From: Stenotrophomonas rhizophila
Lineage (GTDB): Bacteria > Pseudomonadota > Gammaproteobacteria > Xanthomonadales > Xanthomonadaceae
Reading direction: 5' to 3'
NCBI RefSeq assembly: GCF_003651185.1
Contig: NZ_RCDC01000004.1
Location: 2,466,659 to 2,530,658 of the forward strand
DNA: 64,000 nucleotides
Shown here: in pieces, positions 55,579 to 64,000 of the stretch
How positions within the stretch are numbered: position 1 is the first letter of the stretch
How the letters are laid out: each line of letters opens with the position of its first letter
Notes under the pieces: generated by a model
Databases searched by the model: none
Told to the model about the DNA's origin: nothing
What the model saw: only the letters and a program-made list of their open reading frames with translations
Made by a program: the position numbers and the translations under genes

Positions 55579-56976
55579 TCAGCGCTCCTCCAGCGGTTCA
55601 TCGGCACCGGACAGCGGCCGCGCCGGGGTGTGGCTGCCGGCATCCAGCGCCGGGGCCGGGTCATGCGGCTTGGGACCGGTGCGGATGATCTTCACCAGGT
55701 ACCAGACGCCCCAGCCGAACACGAACGCATAGCCGACGATGTACACGCCCAGCGAGAGCGCCGTCATCCACGCACTCTGCGGACCCACGGCATCGGCCGT
55801 GCGCAGCACGCCATAGACCACCCACGGTTGCCGGCCCATCTCGGTCACGAACCAGCCGGAGATCAGCGCGATGAAGCCGCTGGGCAGCATCCAGTTCCAG
55901 CCGCGGATCAACCAGCGCGACTGCAGCAGCTTGCCGCGCCACCACTGGAACGCCGAGACCCAGGCCAGCAGCAGCATCAGCGTGCCCAGCCCGATCATCA
56001 CCCGGAACGCGAAGAACACCGGCACCACCGGCGGCCGATCGCTGGCAGGCACCGAGGTGAGCGGATCGAAGGTGCCGTCCAGCGAATGGGTGAGGATCAG
56101 GCTGCCCAGGCGCGGGATCGCGATTTCATAGTCGTTGCGCTCGGCCTTTTCATTGGGCACCGCGAATACCACCAGCGGCACGCCCTTGCCCTCGCCTTCG
56201 GAATGCCAGTGCGCTTCCATCGCCGCGATCTTCATCGGCTGGTGCTTGAGGGTGTTCAGGCCATGCATGTCGCCGACGAAGATCTGTACCGGCACCGTCA
56301 GCGCGGCGAAGCCCACCGCCGCCAGCAGCATCTTGCGCCCAGCCTCACGGTGCACGTCCTTGCGCAGGTACCACGCGCCCACACCGCCAATCACGAAGCA
56401 GGTGGTGATGAACGAGCCCAGGGCCATGTGCGCCAAGCGGTACGGGAAGGACGGGTTGAAGACGATCTGCCACCAGTTCTGCGGGTGCACGATGCCATCG
56501 ACCATCGCGTAACCGGCCGGCGTCTGCAGCCAGCTGTTGGAGGACAGGATCCAGAATGTGGAGACCAGCGTGCCCAGCGCCACCATGCAGGTGGAGAAGA
56601 AATGCAGGCGCGGCGAGACCTTGCCCCAGCCGAACATCATCACGCCCAGGAAGCTGGCTTCCAGGAAGAACGCGGTGAGCACTTCATAGGTCAGCAGCGG
56701 GCCGATCACCGTGCCGGCGACCTCGCTCAGCCGTGGCCAGTTGGTGCCGAACTGGAAGGCCATGACGATGCCGCTGACCACGCCCATGCCGAAGGAGACC
56801 GCGAAGATCTTCTGCCAGAAGAAATACAGTTCGCGCCAGACCGGATTGCCGGTGCGCAGCCAGCGCGATTCGACAAAGGCCAGCCAGCTGGCGGTACCGA
56901 TCGTGAAGGCCGGGAACAGCACATGGAAACTGATGACGAACCCGAACTGGATCCGGGACAACAACAACGCGTCCAA
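55579..56976 (-). CDS. cioA: Cytochrome bd-type (cyanide-insensitive) quinol oxidase subunit I
   Basis: 465 residues from a TTG at 56976, with GGAGG placed upstream. Subunit I motifs: SRIQFGFVISFHVLFPAFTIG (haem b ligand His), FFLEASFLGVMMFGW, and GRQPWVVYGVLRTADAV (quinol/haem region). The Q-loop between HQPMKIAAMEAHW and SLILTH is short, as in CioA of Pseudomonas and unlike E. coli CydA. The oxidase would support respiration at low oxygen or with cyanide. The in-frame extension up to 57039 is unlikely to be translated. Confidence 0.9.
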   Translation of the reverse strand: MDALLLSRIQFGFVISFHVLFPAFTIGTASWLAFVESRWLRTGNPVWRELYFFWQKIFAVSFGMGVVSGIVMAFQFGTNWPRLSEVAGTVIGPLLTYEVLTAFFLEASFLGVMMFGWGKVSPRLHFFSTCMVALGTLVSTFWILSSNSWLQTPAGYAMVDGIVHPQNWWQIVFNPSFPYRLAHMALGSFITTCFVIGGVGAWYLRKDVHREAGRKMLLAAVGFAALTVPVQIFVGDMHGLNTLKHQPMKIAAMEAHWHSEGEGKGVPLVVFAVPNEKAERNDYEIAIPRLGSLILTHSLDGTFDPLTSVPASDRPPVVPVFFAFRVMIGLGTLMLLLAWVSAFQWWRGKLLQSRWLIRGWNWMLPSGFIALISGWFVTEMGRQPWVVYGVLRTADAVGPQSAWMTALSLGVYIVGYAFVFGWGVWYLVKIIRTGPKPHDPAPALDAGSHTPARPLSGADEPLEER

Positions 56977-57121
56977 GAGACGCCTCCGACTGGCTCTGAA
57001 ATCCGCACCAGTCTGGGCCTGTATCCGTGAAAGGCACATGCGACCCGGTGACGCGCTGCTTCACTTTGTCGCAGGCGGCGGCACCGGCCAGCACGGTCAC
57101 GCGCGTGATCGTCTTGAACAT

Positions 57122-57412
57122 CGAATCGCTCCTTGAAAGGGATGTCTCCCGTGAACCCCGGGGTTCATGGCCACCGTAGAGCCGGTTCCGGGCTGTCGAC
57201 GCGCTGCTGTCCTGCAGGGGGCGGGGCAAGGCAGCGCAAGGCCTGCGCCGTCCGGGCGCAGGTCGGGATCGCCCTTCGCCGCGCGTGGAAGCATCACTGG
57301 CGGGACGACTTTGCCGATCCCGGCCATGGGCCGGTGCCATGACCTGTGGCCCCTTCCCGCGCCCCTTGCGGCTGCTACGCTTGCCGGGTTTTCCTCATTG
57401 GTGCCGCCCGCA
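57122..57412. other. Divergent region between cioA and the S9 peptidase gene
   Basis: About 290 bp with no supported gene. It holds a 16-bp perfect palindrome TGAACCCCGGGGTTCA (57152-57167), a degenerate SMAG-like GTAGAGCCGG (57175 on), and a hairpin CCTGCGCC / GGCGCAGG (57242-57262). Promoters for both directions must lie here or in 56977-57121, but no convincing -35/-10 pair was found. Confidence 0.45.
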
Positions 57413-59779
57413 ATGCCCAGAACGCTGCCGTTGTCCCTGTTGCTGCTCGCCGCCCTCGGCGGTGCTGCCCATGCGGCGCCGACGCCGATCACCATCGAGC
57501 AGGCCATGGCCGACCCGGACTGGATCGGTCCGCCGGTCGAGAGCGCGTGGTGGTCCTGGAACAGCCAGCAGGTCGAGTACCAGCTCAAGCGCAACGGCAG
57601 CCCGGTGCGCGATACCTTCCGCCAGCCGGTCGCCGGCGGTGTGGCCGCACAGGTTGGCGATGACCAGCGCGGCACCCTGGATGTGGACAGCCCGGTCTAC
57701 GACAGCGCGCGCCAGCGCTCGGCCTTCGTGCGCAATGGCGATGTGTTCGTGCGCGACCTGCGCAGCGGCGCGCTGAGCCAGCTGACCCGCAGCACCGAGA
57801 AGTCCGGCGCGGTCAATTTTGCCCGCGACGGCGGCGTGATCTGGCGCACCGGCCAGAACTGGTTCCATTGGACCGCCGCCGCCGGCGTGCAGCAGGTCGC
57901 CAGCCTGAAGGCCGAGAAGAATCCGGACGACGCGCCCAAGGCCGATACCCTGCGCGAGCAGCAGCTGCGCACCCTGGCCACGCTGCGCAACGACCGCGCC
58001 CAGCGCGAGGCACTCAAGGCGCAGGAAGCCAGCTGGCGTCGCGCCGATGGCACCCGCGCGCCGGGCCCGGTGTATCTGGGCGCGGATGTGGAGATCGTCG
58101 ACAGCGTGCTCTCACCCGATGCGCGCACCTTGATCGTGGTCACCAAGCCGAAGAGCTTCGATGAAGGCCGCGGCGGCAAGATGCCCAAGTACGTGACCGA
58201 ATCGGGCTACGAAGAGTTCGAGGACACCCGCACCCGCGTGGGCCGCAACGACCCGGAGCCGAACGCGCTGTGGCTGGTCGATGCCGTGGCCGGTACGGTC
58301 AAGCCGCTGTCGATGGACGGCCTGCCGGGCATCGGCACCGACCCGCTGGCCGCACTGCGCAAGGCCGCTGGTAAGGACGCCCTGAAGGGCAACCGCCCGG
58401 TGGAAGTGCTCGGTGGCCCCGGCGCGCCCGGCATCCGCTGGAGCGCCGATGGCCAGCAGGCCGCGATCATGCTGCGCGCCAACGACAACAAGGACCGCTG
58501 GATCGCCAGCGTGACCCCGTCCAGCGCCAAGCTGGAGATGCGTCATCGCCTGACCGACAGCGCCTGGATCAACTGGAGCTTCAACGATTTCGGCTGGTCC
58601 AACGACAACCGTACGCTGTGGCTGCTGTCCGAAGAATCCGGCTATTCGCACCTGTACACCCAGCAGGGCACGGCCAAGCCGCAGGCACTGACCGGTGGCA
58701 AGTGGGAAACCTCGATGCCGGTGCCCAGCGCCGACGGCCGCGGCTTCTACTTCCTGTGCAACCAGCAATCGCCGGGCGATTACGAAGTGTGCGCGGTGGA
58801 CACCGCCAGCAAGCAGGTGCGTGAGCTGACCTCGCTCAACGGCGTGGAGGACTTCTCGCTGTCCCCGGACGGCCAGCAGCTGCTGGTGCGTTACTCCGGC
58901 GCCTACCTGCCGACCCAGCTGGCCGTGGTGCCCGCCGCCGGTGGCCAGGCCAAGGTGCTGACCGACACCCGCACCGCCGAGTTCAAGGCGCGCGAGTGGA
59001 TCCAGCCCAAGCTGGTGCAGGTACCGTCCAAGCACGGCGCCGGCGTGGTCTGGGCCAAGTACTACGGCCCGGAGACCTTCGAGCCGGGCAAGCAGTACCC
59101 GATCGCCATGTTCGTGCACGGCGCCGGCTATCTGCAGAACGTGCACCAGCAGTACCCGGCCTACTTCCGCGAGCAGATGTTCCACAACCTGCTGGTGGAG
59201 AAGGGCTACGTGGTGCTGGACATGGATTACCGCGGCAGCGCCGGCTACGGCCGTGACTGGCGCACGGCGATCTACCGCAACATGGGCCACCCGGAACTGG
59301 AAGATTACAAGGACGGCCTGGACTGGCTGGTCGCCACCAAGCAGGGCGACCGTGACCACGCCGGCATCTACGGCGGTTCCTACGGCGGCTTCATGACCTT
59401 CATGGCGCTGTTCCGCTCGCCGGGCACGTTCAAGGCCGGCGCCGCGCTGCGCCCGGTGGTCGACTGGCACCAGTACAACCACGGCTACACCGCCAACATC
59501 CTCAACACCCCGGACATCGACCCGGAGGCGTACCGCAAGTCGTCGCCGATCGAATACGCCGACGGCCTGCAGGATCACCTGCTGATCGCGCACGGGATGA
59601 TGGACGACAACGTGTTCTTCCAGGACTCGGTCAACCTCACCCAGAAGCTGATCGAGCTGCACAAGGACAACTGGACGATCGCGCCGTACCCGCTGGAACG
59701 CCACGGCTATGTGCGTGCCGATTCCTGGCTGGACCAGTACAAGCGCATCCTCAAGCTGTTCGAAGAGAACCTGAAGTAA
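57413..59779 (+). CDS. S9 family prolyl oligopeptidase/dipeptidyl peptidase IV-like, exported
   Basis: 788 residues from the ATG at 57413; a longer in-frame reading upstream is Arg/Ala-rich non-protein. Signal peptide MPRTLPLSLLLLAALGGAAHA. Then a beta-propeller (~50-560) and a C-terminal alpha/beta-hydrolase: YGGSYGGFM (Ser656), HGMMDDNV (Asp731) and LERHGY (His764), all in place. Expected to cleave dipeptides from peptide N-termini with Pro or Ala at P1, in the periplasm. It is in tandem with the Nudix gene. Confidence 0.9.
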   Translation: MPRTLPLSLLLLAALGGAAHAAPTPITIEQAMADPDWIGPPVESAWWSWNSQQVEYQLKRNGSPVRDTFRQPVAGGVAAQVGDDQRGTLDVDSPVYDSARQRSAFVRNGDVFVRDLRSGALSQLTRSTEKSGAVNFARDGGVIWRTGQNWFHWTAAAGVQQVASLKAEKNPDDAPKADTLREQQLRTLATLRNDRAQREALKAQEASWRRADGTRAPGPVYLGADVEIVDSVLSPDARTLIVVTKPKSFDEGRGGKMPKYVTESGYEEFEDTRTRVGRNDPEPNALWLVDAVAGTVKPLSMDGLPGIGTDPLAALRKAAGKDALKGNRPVEVLGGPGAPGIRWSADGQQAAIMLRANDNKDRWIASVTPSSAKLEMRHRLTDSAWINWSFNDFGWSNDNRTLWLLSEESGYSHLYTQQGTAKPQALTGGKWETSMPVPSADGRGFYFLCNQQSPGDYEVCAVDTASKQVRELTSLNGVEDFSLSPDGQQLLVRYSGAYLPTQLAVVPAAGGQAKVLTDTRTAEFKAREWIQPKLVQVPSKHGAGVVWAKYYGPETFEPGKQYPIAMFVHGAGYLQNVHQQYPAYFREQMFHNLLVEKGYVVLDMDYRGSAGYGRDWRTAIYRNMGHPELEDYKDGLDWLVATKQGDRDHAGIYGGSYGGFMTFMALFRSPGTFKAGAALRPVVDWHQYNHGYTANILNTPDIDPEAYRKSSPIEYADGLQDHLLIAHGMMDDNVFFQDSVNLTQKLIELHKDNWTIAPYPLERHGYVRADSWLDQYKRILKLFEENLK

Positions 59780-59786
59780 TCCAGCG

Positions 59787-60227
59787 ATGACGTCGGTCCC
59801 CACTGACGTGCAGCACGCCGCGGCGACGATCGATATCGTCGCCGCGGTCGTTTTCGATGCCGGCGGCCGCGTGCTGGTGGTGCGCAAACAGGGCTCGGAG
59901 ACCTTCATCCAACCCGGCGGCAAGCCCGAGCCCGGTGAAGCACCGTTGGTTGCCTTGGCGCGCGAGCTCAAGGAGGAACTCGGGGTCACGTTGGACCCGG
60001 CCACTGCCGTGCCGCTGGGCCGGTTCGAGGCCTGGGCGGTGCACGAAACCGGGCACCGCGTGCGGGCCAATGTTTACCTGGTGACGGTCACCGGTTCGCC
60101 GCGCGCGCAGGCGGAAATCGCCGAACTTGCGTGGGTGCCGCTGCGCCCGCCGCATGGCCTGCGCTTGGCACCGTTGAGCGCAGACCATATCCTGCCCGCG
60201 GCCGCGACCGCGGTGGCTGCGACCTAG
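59787..60227 (+). CDS. Nudix hydrolase
   Basis: 146 residues. Nudix box GGKPEPGEAPLVALARELKEELGV (residues ~44-67) is complete: G-x5-E-x7-R-E-x2-E-E-x-G. It removes nucleoside diphosphates linked to another group; the substrate (for example an oxidised nucleotide or NADH) is not defined. It begins 7 bp after the peptidase stop, so may be co-transcribed. Confidence 0.9.
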   Translation: MTSVPTDVQHAAATIDIVAAVVFDAGGRVLVVRKQGSETFIQPGGKPEPGEAPLVALARELKEELGVTLDPATAVPLGRFEAWAVHETGHRVRANVYLVTVTGSPRAQAEIAELAWVPLRPPHGLRLAPLSADHILPAAATAVAAT

Positions 60228-60257
60228 ACGTCGCGGCCTGCCCAACCAGGACACCGG

Positions 60258-60857
60258 ATGTCAGCGTCGCTTCCCCCGCCATTGCCTTCCTGCACGCCAC
60301 ACCCCAGCGGGGATGGTGCGCCTGGATTTCTCGCCCCCCTGCTCAAGTCCGTGCTGCTGGTCTGCCTGGTCACGGCCGCGCTGTGGGCGGTGCTGGCACT
60401 GATTGCGATACCCCTGTCGGGCTCGGAGGCGCTGCAGGCGCTGCTGACCGATGAAAACCTCCACTGGCTGCCCGGCTGGGTGCATTGGCTGCTCACCCAC
60501 CCGGTGCTCGCCAACGTGCTGCTGTGCGTATCGAGCCTGGTGGGCGTCCTGGCGTGCTGGGGCATGCTGCGGCGCTGGCGCTGGGCGTGGGGATCGTTCG
60601 TGGCGCTGCTCGCCATCACGGCCGTGCTCAATGGGGTGGTGGTCTGGGGCGTCGACGATGCCTTCCGCCACCTGCTGGCGCAGCTTCCGGCGGAGACCTA
60701 TTCGCTGGAGATACTGCAACTGCGCAGAGACCTGCGGGTACTGCGCGTGATCTGGGGCGTACTGATGGGCCTGACCGCTGCAGCGTTCGCCGTGCTGCAT
60801 GGCTGGCTGATCGTGCGCCTGTGCGCGCCCGATGTGCGTGCACTGTTCCGCCGCTGA
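60258..60857 (+). CDS. Hypothetical inner-membrane protein
   Basis: Not recognised. 199 residues with four hydrophobic helices: ~28-52, ~80-101, ~108-130 and ~165-188. A short proline-rich N-terminus (SLPPPLPSCTPHP) faces the cytoplasm. It begins 30 bp after the Nudix gene on the same strand and precedes the cysteine-rich exported protein gene. Confidence 0.68.
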   Translation: MSASLPPPLPSCTPHPSGDGAPGFLAPLLKSVLLVCLVTAALWAVLALIAIPLSGSEALQALLTDENLHWLPGWVHWLLTHPVLANVLLCVSSLVGVLACWGMLRRWRWAWGSFVALLAITAVLNGVVVWGVDDAFRHLLAQLPAETYSLEILQLRRDLRVLRVIWGVLMGLTAAAFAVLHGWLIVRLCAPDVRALFRR

Positions 60858-60908
60858 GATGTTTCCCGCAGCGCCACGGTGCGCTGCACGACCTGCAAGG
60901 ATGATCGT

Positions 60909-62546
60909 GTGACTGTTTCCCTCCCCCTTCTGCGCCGCCACGGCTGGCGCACGACCCTGTTCACCCTGCTCACGGCGGTCAGCCTGCCGGCGGCCGCGGC
61001 AACGCAGACGATGGTGTGCGGCATGTTCGTGTCCGAGGACACCGGCACCACGCTGACCCTGCACAGCGCGAACGAGGGCGTGCGGCAGATTCCCGGGCGG
61101 GCACCGGAGCCGTACGTGCTCAGCCGCCTCGGCGACGAGCTGAAGCTGGCCGACCTGGACAACGGCGGCGTCGGCTCGCTGACCCTGGAAGACAGCGGTC
61201 GGCGGCTCAGCGATCGCTTCAATACGTACCGCCTGCAGAAGGCGGCCAGCTGTCGCCCCGCCGCGATGTTCCCGCCCGGATCGTGCCGGGCCGAGATCGG
61301 TACCTGCCTGAACGACACGCTCTTCGCCAGCAACGACCGCCTGCGGCAGTGGTGCCGTGAGGATGTGCCGGCCGCCTGCAAGCGTCTGCTGGCCAATTTC
61401 CAATCCGAGGCGCGCGAGGCCAGGACGCTGGCGGCGACCCAGGACGATGCTCCGGAGCTGCCTGAGCCGGAGGTCTGCAAACCCGCGTCCGCGGCGTACG
61501 ACCAGGCCGCCTGTCTGGAGGCCGCGCGCGATGCCATGGGGCAAGCCTTGGCCAAGGCGCTGGTTGGCGGGCTCAGCGCAGCCAAGGCGTCACCGCTGCC
61601 GGCCGCGCAGCTCGATGAGATCACCACCCTGTGCCGGGCACAGACCGGCGGCACGTTCTGCGCCAACGCTGCCGAGGCGTTGTGGGACGCGGGCCGCCTG
61701 ATCCCGGCCCGCGATGCACTGCAGCGTGCGTGCACCGTGGGCAAGGACCCGCGCGCCTGTGAGCATGCAGCGCCGCTGAGCACGCTGGATGCCAGGGCAC
61801 TGACCCCGGTGGCAGCCACCGCCCTGCCCTGCGGCAGCTATGTCGCCAGCCAGGGCCTGATGGACCATCTGCCGTTCGGCGATGGCGGCATGATCGACAG
61901 CGGCTTCGGCGGCAAGCTGCGCGCGCGGCTGGTCGATGGCGACATCCGTGTGCGCCATGACCAGGGCGATGACTTCGTGTTCAAGCGCCTGGCCAACGGC
62001 AACCTGATCGGCATGGACAGCTGGAACCGCTTCAGCTACTACGAGCGCACCGGCGAAGCCCAGCAGTGCAGTGCACCGGTGGTTTTCGTCGAAACCCCGC
62101 TGCCGCAGGATTGCCCGACGCTGGGCCGCGAGGGCGGTGCCCAGGCGTGCTGTGCGGCGGGCAAGCTGCAGGGCTGCAATGCCGCCGGTCATCAGCTGGC
62201 GCTGCGCAATCGCTGGGCCGAGGCGGCGCCGTTCTACAGGACGCTGTGCACCGCCGGCGTACGCGAAGGCTGCGAGAATCTGGCCACCGTCTACGAGCAC
62301 ACCGGTGACGAGCAGCTGCCCGCGCAGATGGCCTCGATCTGTGCCAAGGATGGCAAAGGCACCCACGTGGCCTGCGATGTGCACGCGACCCGCAACTGGG
62401 GGCTGATGCAGGTCAGTGCCGGCCTGGAACAGATCGCCGAACGCATGGCAGCCGAGCCCGATGCCGAGGCAGGCGACGAAGCACCGGCCGAGGCGCCCGT
62501 CCCGGCGAAGAACAGCAAGAGCAGCACCCGCAAAAGCGGCCACTGA
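60909..62546 (+). CDS. Cysteine-rich exported protein with Sel1/Hcp-like C-terminal repeats
   Basis: 545 residues from a GTG at 60909, chosen for an AAGGA site upstream and a signal peptide (hydrophobic FTLLTAVSLPAAAA). The mature protein has ~24 cysteines, including CTAGVREGCENLATVYEHTG and CRAQTGGTFCANAAEALWDAG, which look like the cysteine-paired helical repeats of Sel1/HcpA-type proteins. A basic/acidic tail ends it. Likely periplasmic and disulfide-rich; partner unknown. An ATG start at 60879 gives 10 more residues. Confidence 0.7.
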   Translation: MTVSLPLLRRHGWRTTLFTLLTAVSLPAAAATQTMVCGMFVSEDTGTTLTLHSANEGVRQIPGRAPEPYVLSRLGDELKLADLDNGGVGSLTLEDSGRRLSDRFNTYRLQKAASCRPAAMFPPGSCRAEIGTCLNDTLFASNDRLRQWCREDVPAACKRLLANFQSEAREARTLAATQDDAPELPEPEVCKPASAAYDQAACLEAARDAMGQALAKALVGGLSAAKASPLPAAQLDEITTLCRAQTGGTFCANAAEALWDAGRLIPARDALQRACTVGKDPRACEHAAPLSTLDARALTPVAATALPCGSYVASQGLMDHLPFGDGGMIDSGFGGKLRARLVDGDIRVRHDQGDDFVFKRLANGNLIGMDSWNRFSYYERTGEAQQCSAPVVFVETPLPQDCPTLGREGGAQACCAAGKLQGCNAAGHQLALRNRWAEAAPFYRTLCTAGVREGCENLATVYEHTGDEQLPAQMASICAKDGKGTHVACDVHATRNWGLMQVSAGLEQIAERMAAEPDAEAGDEAPAEAPVPAKNSKSSTRKSGH

Positions 62547-62556
62547 GCGCCAGTGA

Positions 62557-63492
<936 letters not shown>

Positions 63493-63495
<3 letters not shown>

Positions 63496-63546
63496 CGGGG
63501 ACGGAGGTAGTTAAGCGCACGCGCTTAACTACCTCCGTCCCCGTTA
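63493..63546. repeat. RAYT-family palindrome with both flanking stop codons
   Basis: Two perfect 26-bp arms (63493-63518 and 63521-63546), starting TAACGGGGACGGAGGTAGTT and ending AAGCGC, separated by AC. Within it GTAG-TTAAGCGC...GCGCTTAA-CTAC is the REP hairpin form. The terminal TAA on each strand is the stop of hemF (plus) and of the DUF421 gene (minus). Confidence 0.93.
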
Positions 63547-63993
63547 TTTCTTCGGCACGATCGTGATGTGCCCGTTGATCTCCAGCACCGCCAGGGCGAC
63601 GTCATCGATCGTCAGGCAGCCCTGCTGACGCATCGCTGCGTCCAGATCGGCCGGGGTGACGAGCTCACGCTTGAGCACGGAATCGAGCACCTTGCCATCG
63701 CGGGCGATCAGGATCGGCTCGCCTTCGACCAGGGTTTCCACGCGCCGGCTGCGCGTGCTGAGCCAACCCACGCCGTAGTTGATCGAAATCAGGGTCGCCG
63801 CCAGCAGCAGCCCGCCGCCCAGGGAGGTGTCTTCGCCGAGCAGCGCGTTCTGCACCGCGTTGCCCAGCAGCACGATCAGCAACACATCGAACGGGGTGAT
63901 CTGGCCCAGCGCACGCTTGCCGGAGAGCCGGACCATCCCCAGTACCACCGCGTACACCACCACCGCGCGCAGGATGAATTCCCACCACGGCAT
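63544..63993 (-). CDS. DUF421 (YetF-like) membrane protein, possibly incomplete at window edge
   Basis: 149 residues from the ATG at 63993. A frame-extending TTG lies at 63999 and the true start may be beyond the window. Three N-terminal helices (FILRAVVVYAVVLGMV, ITPFDVLLIVLLGNAV, LGGGLLLAATLISINYGVGW), then the DUF421 domain with VEGEPILIARDGKV. Members are membrane proteins of unknown function, in Bacillus linked to YetF. The TAA stop belongs to the REP palindrome. Confidence 0.8.
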   Translation of the reverse strand: MPWWEFILRAVVVYAVVLGMVRLSGKRALGQITPFDVLLIVLLGNAVQNALLGEDTSLGGGLLLAATLISINYGVGWLSTRSRRVETLVEGEPILIARDGKVLDSVLKRELVTPADLDAAMRQQGCLTIDDVALAVLEINGHITIVPKK

Positions 63994-64000
63994 GGCCAAT

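Noticed and set aside
54564-56976. Standard cydAB (bd-I) annotation
   Set aside because: The short Q-loop of subunit I and the lack of a small CydX-type gene fit the cyanide-insensitive CIO branch better.

Overview
The window is a GC-rich chromosomal segment of a Xanthomonadaceae bacterium, most probably Stenotrophomonas or a close relative. Three things support this: an almost complete aryl-polyene/xanthomonadin (pig) gene cluster with its divergent xanB2, many short GTAG-hairpin REP sequences of the SMAG type described in Stenotrophomonas maltophilia, and a typical gammaproteobacterial housekeeping set (tatD, hrpB, rluE, hemF, mgtE, dkgB). No rRNA, tRNA, CRISPR array, prophage or integron was seen. 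Taxonomy is inferred from these markers and not proved.

Layout. 1-1.6 kb: 3' end of a TonB-like gene, then a REP-associated tyrosine transposase (RAYT) framed by inverted GTAG-containing repeats. 1.6-7.3 kb (minus strand): lipoprotein hydrolase with NatA/NatB ABC exporter, a membrane diguanylate cyclase, ferredoxin-NADP reductase. 7.3-11 kb (plus): yadG-yadH ABC exporter, ketopantoate-reductase-like and YeeZ-like genes. 11-19.7 kb: tatD, hrpB, small membrane protein, rluE, an exported methyltransferase, aldo/keto reductase, Rrf2 regulator with thioredoxin-reductase-like flavoprotein. 19.8-32.4 kb: chemoreceptor, LysR/MFS/dkgB, hydrolase, Pat acetyltransferase, MgtE, Kef-type antiporter. 32.4-36.7 kb: a membrane-anchored ankyrin protein, YcgL, a small exported protein.

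36.8-54.3 kb is the centrepiece: eighteen tightly packed minus-strand genes (53162 down to 36789) plus divergent xanB2. XanB2 should make 3-/4-hydroxybenzoate from chorismate. The ligase (fused to a dehydratase) should load the starter on one of two acyl carrier proteins. Two ketosynthases, a KS-like chain-length factor, a ketoreductase and two dehydratase domains extend it to a polyene. Acyltransferases, a glycosyltransferase, a LolA-like carrier, an MMPL exporter and a lipoprotein would build and export the lipid-linked pigment. A flavoprotein with flavin-halogenase motifs and an MIO ammonia-lyase are additional tailoring or starter functions. Gene order follows the ape cluster order (ApeC to ApeR).

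54.5-64 kb: cyanide-insensitive-type quinol oxidase (cioAB), S9 dipeptidyl peptidase, Nudix hydrolase, two uncharacterised membrane/exported proteins, hemF and a DUF421 protein at the edge.

Two families of short palindromes punctuate the window. The GGGACGGAGGTAGTTAA family flanks the RAYT and also sits at 28.8 kb and 63.5 kb. The SMAG-like family sits at about 22.0, 24.3, 25.2, 32.4 and 54.4 kb. In several places the repeat end itself supplies the stop codon of the neighbouring gene, which is the most unusual DNA-level feature here.
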